Positions 1 through 9,081 of a stretch of 64,000 bases of DNA are shown piece by piece. The notes beneath the pieces were generated by a model. The model was not told the origin of the DNA, did not search any database, and worked only from the letters and a program-made list of their open reading frames with translations. The position numbers and the translations under genes are program-made. Source of the stretch: Sphingomonas sp. BK345 (GTDB lineage: Bacteria; Pseudomonadota; Alphaproteobacteria; Sphingomonadales; Sphingomonadaceae); contig NZ_JACHZX010000001.1 of NCBI RefSeq assembly GCF_014193845.1, positions 434,001 through 498,000 of the forward strand, read 5' to 3'. Positions within the stretch are counted from its first letter, which is position 1; every line of letters starts with the position of its first letter.

Positions 1-113
1 CAGACGTCCTCGGCCCTTTCCCAGCTTTTCAGCTTGGGCTTTTCGTTCTTCCCTCGTGACGACCGCGTTTGGCGCCCGAACCCGCTAACTCAGATGTCGC
101 GATGGGCGAGAGT
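1..113. other. left window edge, no gene recognised
   Basis: This short stretch lies downstream of the minus-strand J-domain gene. I see no coding frame or RNA structure that I can support. Confidence 0.4.
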
Positions 114-650
114 TTATGACGCGGGCTGTCCAGGCACGAGTTTTGCGCCGGATGAGCTGTGAACGGCTTCTGGAGAAAGCTCAGGCACGGGATGAGCGGC
201 GGCGTTACGTCGAACCGTAGATGCCACTCCGGATTCCTCGTTATACAGAACCAGGATTGTAGCGATCGGTGCGGCGGTGAGGATCAGCAGGAAAAGGCCG
301 ATCAGCCACTCGCTGGTATCTAGTGGATGCGAGAAGCTACCATTGGGCTGCATCGACGGGTAAGGTCGCATCGGGCGCCTGCCGGCTTTCCTGTGGTGAA
401 ACGGGCGGTGCGCGGTCGACTGGTGGGCAGACGGCCTGATGCGCGAACGATCATAAGCGGCGCGTGCTTCCCTCTTCCCCAAGACGGCATACGCCTCGTT
501 GATTTCTTTCGCACGAGCAGAAACATCCGCACCGTGATTGGCATCGGGGTGATATTGACGGAGTAGCGCTTTCCACGCAGCATGAATAGCGTCGCGATTT
601 GCCGTCGAGGGTACCCCTAGGACCGAATAATAGTCGGGTGAGAGAGCCAT
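114..650 (-). CDS. J-domain (DnaJ-like) membrane protein
   Basis: The 178-residue product begins with a J domain (about residues 5-67). It contains the HPD tripeptide (YHPDANHG) that stimulates DnaK-type ATPases. A basic linker rich in Arg and His follows, then one hydrophobic helix (about 115-137) and a polar tail. It lacks the Gly/Phe region and zinc fingers of true DnaJ, so it is probably a specialised co-chaperone anchored in the inner membrane. The start is the ATG opening MALSPDYYSVLGV, where J domains normally begin. It stands alone, and its client is unknown. Confidence 0.8.
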   Translation of the reverse strand: MALSPDYYSVLGVPSTANRDAIHAAWKALLRQYHPDANHGADVSARAKEINEAYAVLGKREARAAYDRSRIRPSAHQSTAHRPFHHRKAGRRPMRPYPSMQPNGSFSHPLDTSEWLIGLFLLILTAAPIATILVLYNEESGVASTVRRNAAAHPVPELSPEAVHSSSGAKLVPGQPAS

Positions 651-975
651 CTAGCCGTTACCTACGGCGAATACGCGAGAAAGGAAAGTCCGACTACCGC
701 GTGATCTTAACCGGGCCTTCCTCGGTGGCTCGAAGGGCGGCTTTAGGCGCCAAAAACCAGGTGGCTACCCTTCGTATCCGCAACATCGTGCTTTCGGTGA
801 CGCCACGCTGCCTCCCGGCGCTGACCGACACCGGGCCGTTCAGCTCACCCGCTCGCCTTCTCCTTTGGTCAATCGTTGAGGTGCGGCTCTCAACTTCTAC
901 AGGAGGTCATGCCCTCGTATCCCGTCCCGCTCCACCCCACGTTGGGCCTGCACAGTCGACGCAGGAGCTTGCCCC
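651..975. other. intergenic region, nothing recognised
   Basis: This is about 325 bases between the divergently oriented J-domain gene and the monooxygenase gene, so it should hold both promoters. I see no convincing coding frame, hairpin or riboswitch. An AGGAG about nine bases before the ATG at 976 is a good ribosome-binding site. Confidence 0.4.
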
Positions 976-1293
976 ATGTTCATCGCCATGAACCGATTTC
1001 AGGTCATCCCTGGTGAGGAGGAAGCCTTCGAGCAGGTCTGGTTGTCCCGCGACTCACACCTCGCCGACGTACCCGGCTTCGTCGAGTTCCACATGCTGCG
1101 CGGTCCTGCGGCCGACGATCACGTCCTCTACTCGTCACACACCGTGTGGCAGTCGCGCGGTGACTTCGACAATTGGACCCGGTCCGAGGCGTTCCGTGCC
1201 GCGCATCGCGGTGCGGGTGACCACAAGCTTTTGTATCTCGCGCCGCCTCGCTTCGAAGGCTTCGACATCATCCAGACGGTCACGCCATCGTGA
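976..1293 (+). CDS. antibiotic biosynthesis monooxygenase (ABM) / HmoA-like protein
   Basis: A 105-residue single-domain protein of the dimeric alpha/beta ABM fold (IsdG/HmoA-like). It opens with MFIAMNRFQVIPGEEEAFEQ, then has a GFVEFHMLRG strand and a WQSRGDFDNWTRSEAF segment typical of the family. Relatives degrade haem or oxidise aromatic compounds; the substrate cannot be read from sequence. Its stop overlaps the start of the carotenoid oxygenase by four bases (GTGA), so the two are co-transcribed and probably translationally coupled. Confidence 0.8.
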   Translation: MFIAMNRFQVIPGEEEAFEQVWLSRDSHLADVPGFVEFHMLRGPAADDHVLYSSHTVWQSRGDFDNWTRSEAFRAAHRGAGDHKLLYLAPPRFEGFDIIQTVTPS

Positions 1294-2756
1294 CGGTCAC
1301 TCGGCGCCCGACGTTCGCCGGCCGGATCGAGCAGGCGATCGACACCGTCGTTGGCGCCATCGCATCGCCGATCGTCACCCGCATCGCCGCGTTCAACAAG
1401 CGCCGCCTGCCGCCGCGCGATGCGCCACATCCGCTGCTTACCGGCATCCACGAGCCAATGACCGAGGAACTGACCCTCACCGACCTCGCCGTCGAGGGTA
1501 TCATCCCACCCGAGCTCGACGGCCGCTACGTTCGCATTGGACCAAACCCGGCCAATGCCGACCCGCGCTCCTACCATTTCTTCACCGGGGACGGGATGCT
1601 GCACGGCATCCGCCTCCAGGGCGGACGAGCCCGGTGGTATCGCAATCGCTGGATCCGCTCGACCGACGTCGCGGCGGCCAGGCACGTGCCGGCGGCGCCG
1701 GGGCCACGGCACATCTTCGACACCGTCAACACGAGCGTGCTGGATCATGCCGGCAGCGGCTGGGCGCTGGTCGAGGCCGGCAGCACGCCCGTTCGCTTCG
1801 ACGAGCATCTGGAGACGCAGCGCTACGATGACTTCGACGGCACGCTGCCCGGATCGTTCACCGCGCATCCGCGACGTGATCCAGCGACGGGCGAATTGCA
1901 CGCGCTCTGTTACGAAGCGACCGATCCGAAGCGCGTTCGGTACAACGTCGTAGATGTCACCGGCCGGGTGCGACGATCGGTGACGATCCCTGTGTCGCAC
2001 GGGCCGCTGATCCACGACTGCGCCATCACGCAGCGCTACGTCGTCGTCATGGACCTGCCGCTCACCCTGTCGATGCGCACGGTGCTGGCGGGGCACGGCT
2101 TTCCCTATCGGTGGAGCGAGAAGCACCCGGCCCGGATCGGGCTGCTGCCACGTGAGGGCGAGGCGGAGGACATCCGGTGGTTCCCGCTCGATCCCTGCTT
2201 CGTGTTCCATACCGCCAACGCGTATGATCTACCGGACGGAAGCGTGGCGCTCGACGTGATCGCGTACGACCGCATGTTCGCCGGCGACAACTTGGCGCCG
2301 GACGAGCAGCCCCGCGGCCTTGAGCGCTGGACGATAAACCCGTCGACCGGATCGGTGGATCAGCGCGCGATCGACCCCGCGGCGCAAGAATTGCCGACGA
2401 TAGACGAGCGTCGCACCGGGCGCCCCTACCGCTATGTCTATGCGCTCGGCCTGCCCGAACAGATGACGGAGACGCTTGTCGGTCAGGCACCGCTGATCAA
2501 GCACGACTTGGAGGGTAACAAGCGTTGGCTGCACGATTTCGGGCCGGGACGCATCGCGGGCGAATTCGTCTTCGTGCCGCGCTCGCCAGAAGCTGGCGAG
2601 GATGACGGCTGGCTTATCGGGCTCGTAATCGACGCCGGCGGGCACACCACCGCGCTGGAAATATTGGACGCACGAAACTTCGAGGCGCCGCCCGTAGGAC
2701 TCGTTCGCATCCCGCATCGCGTGCCGCCTGGCATCCATGGCGCCTGGTTGAGGTAA
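1290..2756 (+). CDS. carotenoid / stilbene cleavage oxygenase (RPE65 family)
   Basis: A 488-residue member of the non-haem iron carotenoid cleavage oxygenase family. The four iron-ligand histidines can be placed in FTAHPRRDP, LIHDCAIT, VFHTANAYD and the C-terminal GIHGAW. The family signature GPNPANAD with FFTGDGMLHG sits near residues 85-115. Bacterial members cleave carotenoids, apocarotenoids or lignin-derived stilbenes; sphingomonads carry both kinds, so the substrate is open. GTG start overlapping the preceding ABM gene. The partner monooxygenase may act on the cleavage product (inference). Confidence 0.88.
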   Translation: MTVTRRPTFAGRIEQAIDTVVGAIASPIVTRIAAFNKRRLPPRDAPHPLLTGIHEPMTEELTLTDLAVEGIIPPELDGRYVRIGPNPANADPRSYHFFTGDGMLHGIRLQGGRARWYRNRWIRSTDVAAARHVPAAPGPRHIFDTVNTSVLDHAGSGWALVEAGSTPVRFDEHLETQRYDDFDGTLPGSFTAHPRRDPATGELHALCYEATDPKRVRYNVVDVTGRVRRSVTIPVSHGPLIHDCAITQRYVVVMDLPLTLSMRTVLAGHGFPYRWSEKHPARIGLLPREGEAEDIRWFPLDPCFVFHTANAYDLPDGSVALDVIAYDRMFAGDNLAPDEQPRGLERWTINPSTGSVDQRAIDPAAQELPTIDERRTGRPYRYVYALGLPEQMTETLVGQAPLIKHDLEGNKRWLHDFGPGRIAGEFVFVPRSPEAGEDDGWLIGLVIDAGGHTTALEILDARNFEAPPVGLVRIPHRVPPGIHGAWLR

Positions 2757-2919
2757 CTCGATCCACGTCGCAGTCGCTTGGCCCGCCAGACCGACGCTTG
2801 ACCGTCAGCGGACGTCTAGCGAGCGCTCCACCTCGGCGATGAGCCGACAGACGCTTCTCGATCGAGTGCTGACGCGAGGAGCTGCTTGCCCGCGATGTGC
2901 ACGGGTGTCTGCCGCGGCC

Positions 2920-3933
2920 CTACGTCGTTGCGTCGCGTTCGTCGCGGTCCCCGGCAGCGATGTCGTACACGCCACCGGGTTGGGCCGCGACGAACCTGCG
3001 GGGTGCTATCCCAGCGGTCGAGAGAGCCGTCGCAAGCGCGAGCCGGGGCGCCTCACGCCCTTCATCGGTCAGCTGAAACGTCCCCCAATGAATCCCCAGC
3101 GCCCGTTTCGCACGGACGTCACGGAAGATGCGGACCGCCTCACCGGGGTCGACGTGCTGCGCCGCCATGAACCAGCGTGGCTCATAGGCACCGATCGGGA
3201 GGAGCGCGACTTCGGCGCGCGGCAGCCGCGCGCCGATGTCAGCGAAGATCCTGCCGTCGCCGTAGCCCGTGTCGCCGGCAAACCAGATCGAGCCGGCGGG
3301 TGTCGTGAGATAGTGGCCCGCCCATAGCGCCATGCGAACGTCCGACGGCCAGCGATTGGCCCAGTGGTAGGCCGGCGTGAGCGTCGTGGTCACGGCAGGT
3401 CCGAGCACGATGGCGTCCCACCAATCACCTGTGACGCAACGCGCATCAGGGATCGCGGCACGCACGATCGCGTCGTTGCCGAGCGGCATCGCCATCACCG
3501 GCGCATGCGCCGCGTGCAAACGCTGGAGCGTCGCCGTGTCCATGTGGTCGTAGTGGCAGTGGCTGATCAGAACCGCGTCGATCGGCGGGAGGTGCTCGAA
3601 GGCAATCCCCGGCGGGGTCACACGCTTCGGCCCCGCCCAAGCGAAGGGGCTGGCACGGTCCGACCAGACAGGATCGGTCAGGATGTTGAGCCCTGCCGCC
3701 TGGATGAGCAGCGAAGCGTGGCCGACCATGGTGACGCGGATGCCGGAGACGCGGTCGTCCGGAACTGTTTGGGTGACCGGTACAACTTTCGGCCATCGCT
3801 GCGCCGCGCCGCCAAGCTTCCACCGCAGCATGTCCCGTAACCCGCGGTCAGTCGTCTCCTGCCCCGGGTTGAAGAAGCGAGCGCCGTCGAAATGGTCGCT
3901 TGGCGGGCCTGAGTAATAGCGGTTCTTCGTCAC
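2920..3933 (-). CDS. MBL-fold metal-dependent hydrolase (UlaG / NAPE-PLD-like)
   Basis: A 337-residue metallo-beta-lactamase-fold protein. The metal motif HxHxDH appears as SHCHYDHMD, with later ligands in FAGDTGYG and in LGIHWGTF near the C-terminus. The N-terminus (RYYSGPPSDHFDGARFFNPG) is the conserved opening of the YroI/NAPE-PLD-like subgroup, whose eukaryotic relatives hydrolyse N-acyl phosphatidylethanolamine. No signal peptide, so cytosolic or membrane-peripheral. GTG start with AAGGA just upstream. The exact substrate is unknown. Confidence 0.83.
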   Translation of the reverse strand: MTKNRYYSGPPSDHFDGARFFNPGQETTDRGLRDMLRWKLGGAAQRWPKVVPVTQTVPDDRVSGIRVTMVGHASLLIQAAGLNILTDPVWSDRASPFAWAGPKRVTPPGIAFEHLPPIDAVLISHCHYDHMDTATLQRLHAAHAPVMAMPLGNDAIVRAAIPDARCVTGDWWDAIVLGPAVTTTLTPAYHWANRWPSDVRMALWAGHYLTTPAGSIWFAGDTGYGDGRIFADIGARLPRAEVALLPIGAYEPRWFMAAQHVDPGEAVRIFRDVRAKRALGIHWGTFQLTDEGREAPRLALATALSTAGIAPRRFVAAQPGGVYDIAAGDRDERDATT

Positions 3934-3984
3934 GCGTCCTTGGATACTGAGACCCTATCGTCCGCGAAAGTCGATCGTTCCCGC

Positions 3985-4250
3985 CTACGCGCCGCGTTCG
4001 GCGGCAGGGATGAGGAGATCGGCGACCAGCCGGTGGAGCGCGTCGATGTGGCCCGTGTCTCGGGTGCCGTTCGGGTCCGACGTCATCACGATGGTCAGCT
4101 GCAGGTCGGGGATGACATAGACCATCTGCCCGCCGAAACCCGAGCGAAACGTACGGCATGTCCTCGCATGTCGGTGAGGAACCAGCCGTAGCCGTAGGCC
4201 TGCCCGCTCCACGGCGAAACGGTGCGCGGCGTCCAGCTCTGCCGGATCAA
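3985..4250 (-). pseudogene. C-terminal remnant of a class C beta-lactamase-type serine hydrolase
   Basis: Translation of this strand gives the end of a serine hydrolase: SWTPRTVSPWSGQAYGYGW, then FLTDMRGHAVRFAR, then after a one-base frameshift near 4147 GFGGQMVYVIPDLQLTIVM and TSDPNGTRDTGHIDALHRLV to the stop. The catalytic N-terminal two thirds (SxxK, YxN) are absent. At about 4245-4255 the sequence switches abruptly into the body of an AraC-type gene on the other strand. The gene is therefore dead by both deletion and frameshift. Confidence 0.7.
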
Positions 4251-4871
4251 CGCTATCTGGCGGTCAGCCTCGACCTCGACAGCGAGCGACTGGCGTCGGT
4301 GCTGACGGACGTCGAGACGGGACTTTCCTCTGCCGAGCCAGCCTTCGCCGTCAATCCGGTCACAGCCGATCTGCTCGACGCGTGGCTACGCCTCCTTCGC
4401 CTAACAGACACGCCGCAAGATATCGCCACGCTTGCGCCGCTTTACGAACGCGAGATCCTCTACCGACTGGTGCAAGGCCCTCAGGGAGCTATCGTCCGTC
4501 AGATCGCACGGGCGGATAGCCGGCTCTCGCAGGTGCGTCGCGCGATCGCGATGATCCGCGATCAGTTCGATCAGCCGATCCGCAGCGAGTCCTTGGCGGA
4601 GGCGGCAGGCATGAGCCCTGCCTCGTTCCATCGCCACTTCCGTACAGCCACCGCGATGAGCCCGTTGCAGTACCAGAAAAGCCTGCGACTGCAGGAGGCT
4701 CGCCGGCTGATCGTTGCAGGACGAGACGTCGCCGCTGCAGGCTATGCTGTCGGCTATGAGAGCGCATCGCAATTCAGCCGTGAGTATGCGCGGCTGTTTG
4801 GCATGGCGCCCTCGCGTGACATAAAGGCCCAGAAGCCGCATTTCTCTGGCGGCGACGTACGAGCGGCCTAA
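4158..4871 (+). CDS. AraC-family regulator truncated at its 5' end (fused to hydrolase remnant)
   Basis: From about 4254 the frame reads RYLAVSLDLDSERLASVLTD, the interior of an AraC N-terminal domain. The two-helix-turn-helix DNA-binding domain (SLAEAAGMSPASFHRHFRTA to VGYESASQFSREYARLFG) is intact. The first 60-70 residues of a normal AraC_N domain are missing. The residues before about 4250 are only the antisense reading of the hydrolase remnant, so the ATG at 4158 is not the ancestral start. If translated, the product keeps DNA binding but lacks part of its sensor. Treat as a probable pseudogene. Confidence 0.7.
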   Translation: MSSHVGEEPAVAVGLPAPRRNGARRPALPDQRYLAVSLDLDSERLASVLTDVETGLSSAEPAFAVNPVTADLLDAWLRLLRLTDTPQDIATLAPLYEREILYRLVQGPQGAIVRQIARADSRLSQVRRAIAMIRDQFDQPIRSESLAEAAGMSPASFHRHFRTATAMSPLQYQKSLRLQEARRLIVAGRDVAAAGYAVGYESASQFSREYARLFGMAPSRDIKAQKPHFSGGDVRAA

Positions 4872-4875
4872 GATA

Positions 4876-4945
4876 TTGGACCCATAAACGGTCGCTCGCC
4901 ACCACTTGGCGCTTTCCCGTAAGCGGTCGCTCGTTCGGAAAGCGA
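4876..4945. repeat. degenerate intergenic repeat (left-half family)
   Basis: Contains two related motifs, cataaacggtcgctcgcc and taagcggtcgctcgttcg. In reverse these read like the CGAACGA.CG.CCG core shared by other gaps in this half. It lies between the AraC remnant and DUF2252. Low conservation makes the boundaries approximate. Confidence 0.4.
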
Positions 4946-6139
4946 TCAGCTTCCCATGGCGTAGCGCCGGCAATGATCCAAATACCCTGCCTCATGTCTC
5001 GCTGCGAGCGAGACGATGCTCTCCCACAGCCAGGTCGGCGTGTCGATCATGCCGCGCCGGTCTGCTTCGAGCACGTCCGCCCACTCTCGCCGTTCGGCTT
5101 CATCCATCTGGCGTGCGTGCGCTCTGCCGACTATGAAGGCGAGGTAATGCGAGGCCTTGATCGCCTGACTGTCGCTGAACTGGTCGACTTCGAGCTTGAG
5201 GTCCTGGGGTGATAGTTCACGGACAAACAGCGATCGACCGAACGCCTTCGTCGCCGTCATGCGATCGCCCAGATGTGGCGCCAGCGCGCGCGCCGCCGCG
5301 ATGACGCGCTCGGCCGGATCCGCGGGCATCTGCGCACCGGGAGCCTTGGGTGCGATCGGGGCCGTCGCCTCCTTGAGGTCGAGCAGCGCATATTCGGAGC
5401 GGCCCGTCGCGTTCTTGAGCCCTGCCAGCACGGCGAAGCGGAGCAGCCCGAGCGAGCTGCACCCTTTCATCCAGTAGGCGGCGTCGACGAGCTTGACCGA
5501 GCGATCGCGATCCTTGCGGTCGAGCGACAGCAGCAGCGTGGAGACGTCCGGCGCGGTCAGCACCTCCGCGAGACAGGCCCGCTCGTCTGCCTCCAACGGC
5601 CAGAACTTGTCGCCGAGCGGGATGCTCGGCTCCGGTCCGTCCAAGCGTTCCTTGGCGAGGTCCTTCCACTTGCGGCCGAGCGCGCGCCGTTTGACGCTGC
5701 GGACCACGTCCGGTTCTGGCCCGGCGTCACCATCCCGCGGATCGGCCATGGCCTCGGCGTAGCCCTCGACCATGGCCTCCATCATCCGCGCGGTGATCAC
5801 GCCCGGCAGGTCGGACCCGCGCGCCGCTGTCGAGAGCGATAGACCGAGGCGTATGAGGTCGTGCGCGGGATTGCCGATCACCGCCTGGTCGAGATCGCGC
5901 ACCTGGACCTCGATGCGGCCGTTGCCATCGTTGATCGGCCCGAGATTGCCGAGGTGGCAATCACCACAGATCCAGATCGCCGGCCCCTGCGGCACACGCT
6001 TCGCCGCGGGCGAGCCGTCGAGCCACTCGTAGAACTTGGCCGTGTTGCCACGGACGTACGCGTGGGTCGAACGCGCCATCTTGAGCGTGCGCTTGCGCTC
6101 CAGAACGGCCTGGCGTTCGTCGCGAGAGGGTTGGCGCAT
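4946..6139 (-). CDS. DUF2252 domain protein
   Basis: A 397-residue DUF2252 protein. The family shows a kinase-like motif, here ICGDCHLGNLG, followed by VQVRDLDQAVIGNPAHDLIRL, resembling the catalytic and metal-binding segments of aminoglycoside-phosphotransferase folds. It starts directly at the conserved ERKRTLKMARSTHAYVRG segment, so the N-terminus is somewhat shorter than in the longest family members. The biological role of DUF2252 is not known to me. No operon partner is evident. Confidence 0.85.
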   Translation of the reverse strand: MRQPSRDERQAVLERKRTLKMARSTHAYVRGNTAKFYEWLDGSPAAKRVPQGPAIWICGDCHLGNLGPINDGNGRIEVQVRDLDQAVIGNPAHDLIRLGLSLSTAARGSDLPGVITARMMEAMVEGYAEAMADPRDGDAGPEPDVVRSVKRRALGRKWKDLAKERLDGPEPSIPLGDKFWPLEADERACLAEVLTAPDVSTLLLSLDRKDRDRSVKLVDAAYWMKGCSSLGLLRFAVLAGLKNATGRSEYALLDLKEATAPIAPKAPGAQMPADPAERVIAAARALAPHLGDRMTATKAFGRSLFVRELSPQDLKLEVDQFSDSQAIKASHYLAFIVGRAHARQMDEAERREWADVLEADRRGMIDTPTWLWESIVSLAARHEAGYLDHCRRYAMGS

Positions 6140-6272
6140 TCAGGTCCCTTGGCTGCTGGCGTGCAGGCGTGAGGCCTGCGCTCTCGCGCTAGCGACGGGC
6201 AAGCGGTAGGTCACGCCGAAAGGATCGTCGGCCTCCGGCTCACGCGCGCGAACTTTCGTCATGGAACAAGGA

Positions 6273-6668
6273 TCAGGTCGCGGCCTCTTCGAATGCCCGC
6301 CGGACCGCCGCAGGCGCGTCGCGTAGCGCAGCCATGAGCCGCTCCCGGTTGTCCTCGTCCGCCCCTCCGGCGAGATCGGCCATTGTCCAGTCGCCAAACA
6401 CCCGCTCGGTGGCGACGCTGTCGTCGGCTATCTCGATCGCCTCGTGGCGGGGGTCGCGGGCAATCCGAGCGAACGTCAGCGCAACGCTGTCCGGCGGCCC
6501 TTCCAGCAATTGGACGTATCGATGGCCATCGGTCCATAGCAGCCCCGATATGCCGTCGAGACCGTTGTTCAGCCGCGACACCGCCAGGATCGGTGACAAA
6601 TCGCGCCGACCATGGTTGCCGGTCGCAAGGCTTCGATACAGGATCCGACGATACTGGGGTGAGTTCAT
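6273..6668 (-). CDS. BLUF-domain blue-light photosensor
   Basis: A 131-residue stand-alone BLUF protein that binds FAD and senses blue light. Key residues are visible: Tyr11 in RILYRS, Asn34/35 in SRLNNGLDGISG, Gln53 in YVQLLEGP, and Trp94/Met96 in FGDWTM. The domain fills residues 5-100 and a short helical tail follows. No output domain is fused, so it must signal through a partner. It is divergent from the HWE kinase across a 200-base gap; a functional link with the kinase is only suggested by position. Confidence 0.9.
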   Translation of the reverse strand: MNSPQYRRILYRSLATGNHGRRDLSPILAVSRLNNGLDGISGLLWTDGHRYVQLLEGPPDSVALTFARIARDPRHEAIEIADDSVATERVFGDWTMADLAGGADEDNRERLMAALRDAPAAVRRAFEEAAT

Positions 6669-6869
6669 CAGCCAAATGTAAGGTCAACCCGCCGAACCGT
6701 CGATGGCAGATCGAGAGATGTGACCGCCGGTCACGGCAGGGGATTCGAGCCCCAATCGGCTTGGGCCATAACGACGGCGACCGAGCCCACCGGCTTGACT
6801 TGTGTTCGATAACGGTAGCCTAGCTGCCGTCAGCATCGCTAGGGGGCGATCGTCGAAAGCGGGGCGCGG

Positions 6870-8456
6870 GTGGATCACGACACGAACGCGCGGCGGGCAG
6901 ATGCCTTGGCCAGGCTGATGGTGCTCGACACGCCCGAGGAACAGGCATTCAACGACATCGTCTTCATCGCCGCGCAGACATGCGACGTCCCGGTCGCGTT
7001 GATCAGCCTGCTCGATACCGAGCGGCAGCGGTTCAAGGCCAGGGTCGGCCTCGATGTGACCGAGACGCCCATCAATCAGTCGGTCTGCCAGATCGACATT
7101 GACCAGCCAACCGTGCTGGAGATCGCTGATCTGACGAAGGACGCTCGTACCAGAGACAACCCCCTCGTCACGGGCGACCGCGCCTATCGCTATTATGCCG
7201 GCGCTCCCTTGAAGCTGCGCTCAGGCGAAGTCGTTGGTCGGCTATGCGTGATCGACACGCACGCCCGCACCGAAGGGTTGGGTGAGGATCAGATAATGCT
7301 TCTGAGCGCGCTGGCGCGGCAGGCTAGCGACCACCTTGATCTGCGTCGCATCGCCCGGTCGAGCGACCGGCTCGCCGAACTCCAGACCGCGCTCGTTCAG
7401 GTCGGCGAGCGCATCCGCGACAGCGCCGAAGTCACCACCATGACGAGGGAAGCGTCGGCCATCGTCGGACAGGTGCTCGCCGTGACGCGGGCGGGCTTCG
7501 GACTGGTTGACGACGACGTTACCCATGTCGATGTCGAGCCGGACTGGACCGCTCAAGGCGTCGCCAGCATCGCCGGCCGGCACCGGTTCGACGATTATGG
7601 CGCCATTCGCGACCATCTCATGCGCGGCGAGCCGCTGGTCATCCCGGACGTGCTCACCGACGAGCGGACCAGGGACGCCCCCGCCGCCATGCGTGCCCTC
7701 GGCATCGGCGCCTTGGTCAACATGCCCGTGCGTCAGAAGGGGCGCACCGTCGCAGTGCTGATCGTCAACGCCGCCGCGCGCCGGATTTGGCTGCCCGAGG
7801 AGCTGACCTTCCTACGCAGCGTCGCCGACCGGCTGGAGGCGGGCGTAGCGCGGCTGCGAGCGGAGCAGCAGCAGGACATGCTCAACGGCGAGATCTCGCA
7901 TCGGCTCAAGAACATGCTGTCGATGGTCCAGGCGATCGCCAGCCAGACCCTGCGCGACGTTCCGGATCGTGCGCCGGTTGAGAGCTTCGAGCGTCGCCTG
8001 GTCGCGCTCAGCGCAGCGCACGACGTGCTGCTGCAGACGAGTTGGGCCGATGCTGATCTGCGCGTAGTGGCCGACGCCGTCGTCGAGGCGGTCGGGTTCG
8101 GCGACCGCCTCCACATGGAGCGGCCGCCCGTGTCGCTCGGATCGCGACCGGCGCTGTCCTTCTCGCTGGTGATGCACGAGTTGATGACCAACGCGTGCAA
8201 ATATGGCGCGCTCTGCCGCGAGGGCGGCCACGTCGATGTCGACTGGTCGGTCGAGACAGTGTCGGGCGAGCCGCAGCTGGTGGTGCACTGGCGGGAACGC
8301 GGCGGCCCACCGGTGGTCGCCCCTACCCGCCGCGGCTTCGGGTCGAAGCTGGTGCGGCTGGGTCTGGTCCGAACGGGCGGCGTCGAGCTCCGTTATGAAC
8401 CGGACGGCTTCGAAGCCGAGCTGCGCGCCTCGGTGCAGCAATTCGCGCAGGCCTGA
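6870..8456 (+). CDS. GAF-GAF HWE-family sensor histidine kinase
   Basis: A 528-residue soluble kinase. The first GAF domain spans about 20-165 (LDTPEEQAFNDIVFIA to GRLCVIDTHA) and a second about 185-320. The HWE dimerisation/phosphorylation region is NGEISHRLKNMLSMVQAIAS with the phospho-acceptor His344. The ATPase domain has MHELMTNACKYGAL (N box) and WRERGGP, the WxE feature that names the family. No membrane segments, so it senses a cytosolic signal. GTG start. It forms a two-component unit with the receiver gene nine bases downstream. Confidence 0.9.
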   Translation: MDHDTNARRADALARLMVLDTPEEQAFNDIVFIAAQTCDVPVALISLLDTERQRFKARVGLDVTETPINQSVCQIDIDQPTVLEIADLTKDARTRDNPLVTGDRAYRYYAGAPLKLRSGEVVGRLCVIDTHARTEGLGEDQIMLLSALARQASDHLDLRRIARSSDRLAELQTALVQVGERIRDSAEVTTMTREASAIVGQVLAVTRAGFGLVDDDVTHVDVEPDWTAQGVASIAGRHRFDDYGAIRDHLMRGEPLVIPDVLTDERTRDAPAAMRALGIGALVNMPVRQKGRTVAVLIVNAAARRIWLPEELTFLRSVADRLEAGVARLRAEQQQDMLNGEISHRLKNMLSMVQAIASQTLRDVPDRAPVESFERRLVALSAAHDVLLQTSWADADLRVVADAVVEAVGFGDRLHMERPPVSLGSRPALSFSLVMHELMTNACKYGALCREGGHVDVDWSVETVSGEPQLVVHWRERGGPPVVAPTRRGFGSKLVRLGLVRTGGVELRYEPDGFEAELRASVQQFAQA

Positions 8457-8467
8457 GCAGGACATCT

Positions 8468-8830
8468 ATGACCGTGAAGCCCATCGTACTGGTCGTGGAG
8501 GATGAGCCGCTGCTGCGGCTGTTCGCTACCGACATGATCGAGGATGCCGGTTTTCAGGTGATCGACGTCGCTAATTCCAGCGAAGCGATCGCGATCCTGG
8601 AGGGCCGCGGTGACGTACAGATCGTTTTCACCGATGTGGACATGCCGGGCGGCGTCGACGGCATCAAGCTGGCCGCCTGCATTCGGAACCGCTGGCCGCC
8701 GATCGCTATCATCATCACCTCTGGCAAGCCCTGGCCGTCTGGCGTGACGTTGCCGCGTGAGGCTGTATTCTTTGCCAAGCCGTACCGGCAGGATCGGATC
8801 GTCGGCACGTTGCAGAGAATGGCGGCCTGA
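8468..8830 (+). CDS. single-domain response regulator (receiver only)
   Basis: A 120-residue receiver with no output domain. The acidic pocket is Glu11-Asp12, the phospho-acceptor is Asp56 (FTDVDMPGG), and the conserved Lys lies in FFAKPYRQD. It follows the HWE kinase at once, so it is the likely phosphotransfer target. Single-domain receivers of this kind in alphaproteobacteria often feed the general stress response (PhyR) or act as phosphate sinks; which applies here is not visible. Confidence 0.92.
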   Translation: MTVKPIVLVVEDEPLLRLFATDMIEDAGFQVIDVANSSEAIAILEGRGDVQIVFTDVDMPGGVDGIKLAACIRNRWPPIAIIITSGKPWPSGVTLPREAVFFAKPYRQDRIVGTLQRMAA

Positions 8831-8929
8831 GCGACCGTACGAACGCAGCGCGCCTGGCTTTTGCGGACGGGCAGTAGTCGTTACGCAAGAGGCGCTCAGA
8901 CAGATTACTCGCGCGACATGCCGCCATTT

Positions 8930-9010
8930 GGGCGGATCTTGAAGCATCCAAGACCGGTCACTCAGTGGATCTCGCCTCGCTCTCCAAATCGGCCATTCGT
9001 CCATGACGGT
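8930..9010. repeat. degenerate intergenic repeat (left-half family)
   Basis: Two degenerate cores occur: accggtcactcagtgg near 8953 and atcggccattcgtccatg near 8985. In reverse they read (A/G)TGGACGAATGGCCGAT and CCACTGAGTGACCGGT, matching cores near 18.35 and 19.0 kb. The surrounding 8831-9081 gap shows no gene. Confidence 0.5.
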
Positions 9011-9081
9011 GCTTGCGCTTGGGAGAGGCTGGTAGGTCAACCAATCGCCACCTCCAAGCTCAAACGCTCACGTAAGCGAGT

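Noticed and set aside
599..991. A 130-codon plus-strand frame upstream of the ABM gene
   Set aside because: No domain, odd composition, and it overlaps the well-supported ABM start. I regard it as chance.
6735..6775. A T-arm-like palindrome GGGGATTCGAGCCCC between the BLUF and kinase genes
   Set aside because: I tried to extend it to a tRNA on either strand. A six-base acceptor-like match exists, but the distance is too long, no anticodon or D arm forms and there is no CCA.
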